A program made the position numbers and the translations under genes. The notes beneath the pieces are model-generated. The model ran no database searches. It had not been told where the DNA came from and was given only the letters and a program-made list of their open reading frames with translations. Shown one piece after another: positions 14,112 through 14,353 of a stretch of DNA of 14,353 nt. Source of the DNA: Euryarchaeota archaeon UBA623 (GTDB lineage Archaea; Thermoplasmatota; Poseidoniia; Poseidoniales; Thalassarchaeaceae); contig DAUV01000041.1 in NCBI GenBank assembly GCA_002505325.1, forward strand, positions 1-14,353, written 5' to 3'. Position 1 is the stretch's first letter; the number at the start of each line of letters is the position of its first letter.

Positions 14112-14353
14112 ATGGAGCGCTTGGAGACAATCGACGAGGTCGTCGAGAGGTACTGTGTCGCGAGCAGTCCGGCAAAGAGTCGTCTCTACGTCGGACTCGG
14201 CTCGCTGTTCCTCGGATTCGCGGTCATCGGCATCTGGATTCCAGGCTGGCCAACTGTGTCTTGGGCTGTCCCTGCCGCGTTTCTGTTCTCTATGTCTAGT
14301 GAGAGGATGTTTCGTCTGACTCTTACTAACCGCTACTTCGGTTCAGCGATGTT
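14112..14353 (+). CDS. DUF454 (YbaN-like) membrane protein, 3' end outside window
   Basis: An open frame runs from ATG 14112 to the window edge, giving 80 residues beginning MERLETIDEVVERY. It matches the DUF454/YbaN membrane family: a first membrane helix around LGSLFLGFAVIGIWIPGWPT, where the family has GIxLPxLPT, then a second hydrophobic stretch SWAVPAAFLFSMSSER followed by the terminal-loop pattern NRYFGSA that aligns with the family's H..FG. The function of the family is not established. The N-terminal 14-20 residues are polar and cytoplasmic by inference. The gene is truncated only by the window boundary. Confidence 0.75.
   Translation, partial: MERLETIDEVVERYCVASSPAKSRLYVGLGSLFLGFAVIGIWIPGWPTVSWAVPAAFLFSMSSERMFRLTLTNRYFGSAM

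Noticed and set aside
1..14353. CRISPR array, insertion sequence, integrase or phage module
   Set aside because: I saw no regularly spaced direct repeats, transposase motifs or phage-type proteins; all gene families are chromosomal housekeeping or unknown.

Overview
The window looks like chromosomal DNA from a planktonic euryarchaeon, most likely Marine Group II (Poseidoniales) or a close relative. The main evidence is an archaeal-type DnaG primase, an AdoMet decarboxylase next to a deoxyhypusine-synthase-like gene, an Lrp/AsnC regulator, TATA-like boxes at leaderless spacing and moderate GC (about 50-55% by eye). The lineage is an inference; no rRNA marker is present. Genes are packed tightly on both strands. 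I see no transposase, integrase, phage gene, CRISPR array or rRNA.

Layout. (1) 1-605: the tail of an unidentified gene overlaps an RNase HI gene. (2) 606-1022 (-): a small four-helix membrane protein meets RNase HI tail to tail. (3) 1100-2050 (+): a PLP-dependent threonine dehydratase/serine racemase, then tRNA-Cys(GCA) on the minus strand (2071-2144), then a class I aminotransferase (2255-3388). (4) 3424-4755: an S-adenosylmethionine decarboxylase and a deoxyhypusine-synthase-like enzyme, a polyamine/hypusine pair probably co-transcribed with the aminotransferase. (5) 4747-6532 (-): enolase, preceded by a Cys-rich protein of unknown function. (6) 6616-7038 (+): an Lrp/AsnC regulator with a leaderless-type promoter. 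(7) 7048-9930 (-): a thioredoxin-fold redoxin behind a membrane-anchored TPR protein. (8) 10041-11348 (-): dnaG with a Shine-Dalgarno overlapping the stop of a possible 42-aa upstream ORF, and two tight hairpins at its 3' end. (9) 11432-13366 (+): a TerB-like helical protein, a helical-repeat-like protein, a 69-aa protein and a MobA-like nucleotidyltransferase in one cluster. (10) 13358-13990 (-): purN. (11) 14112-end (+): the start of a DUF454 (YbaN-like) membrane protein cut by the window edge.

Most of this is ordinary core metabolism and information processing. The points most worth a second look are the deoxyhypusine-synthase-like enzyme, which by my alignment lacks several substrate-binding residues of canonical DHS; the tRNA-Cys whose conserved G18 and U55 both appear changed (A18, G55); the candidate small ORF or structured leader before dnaG; and the unrecognised genes at 6038-6532 and 11432-12798. 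I found no clear evidence of a wholly new multi-gene system.
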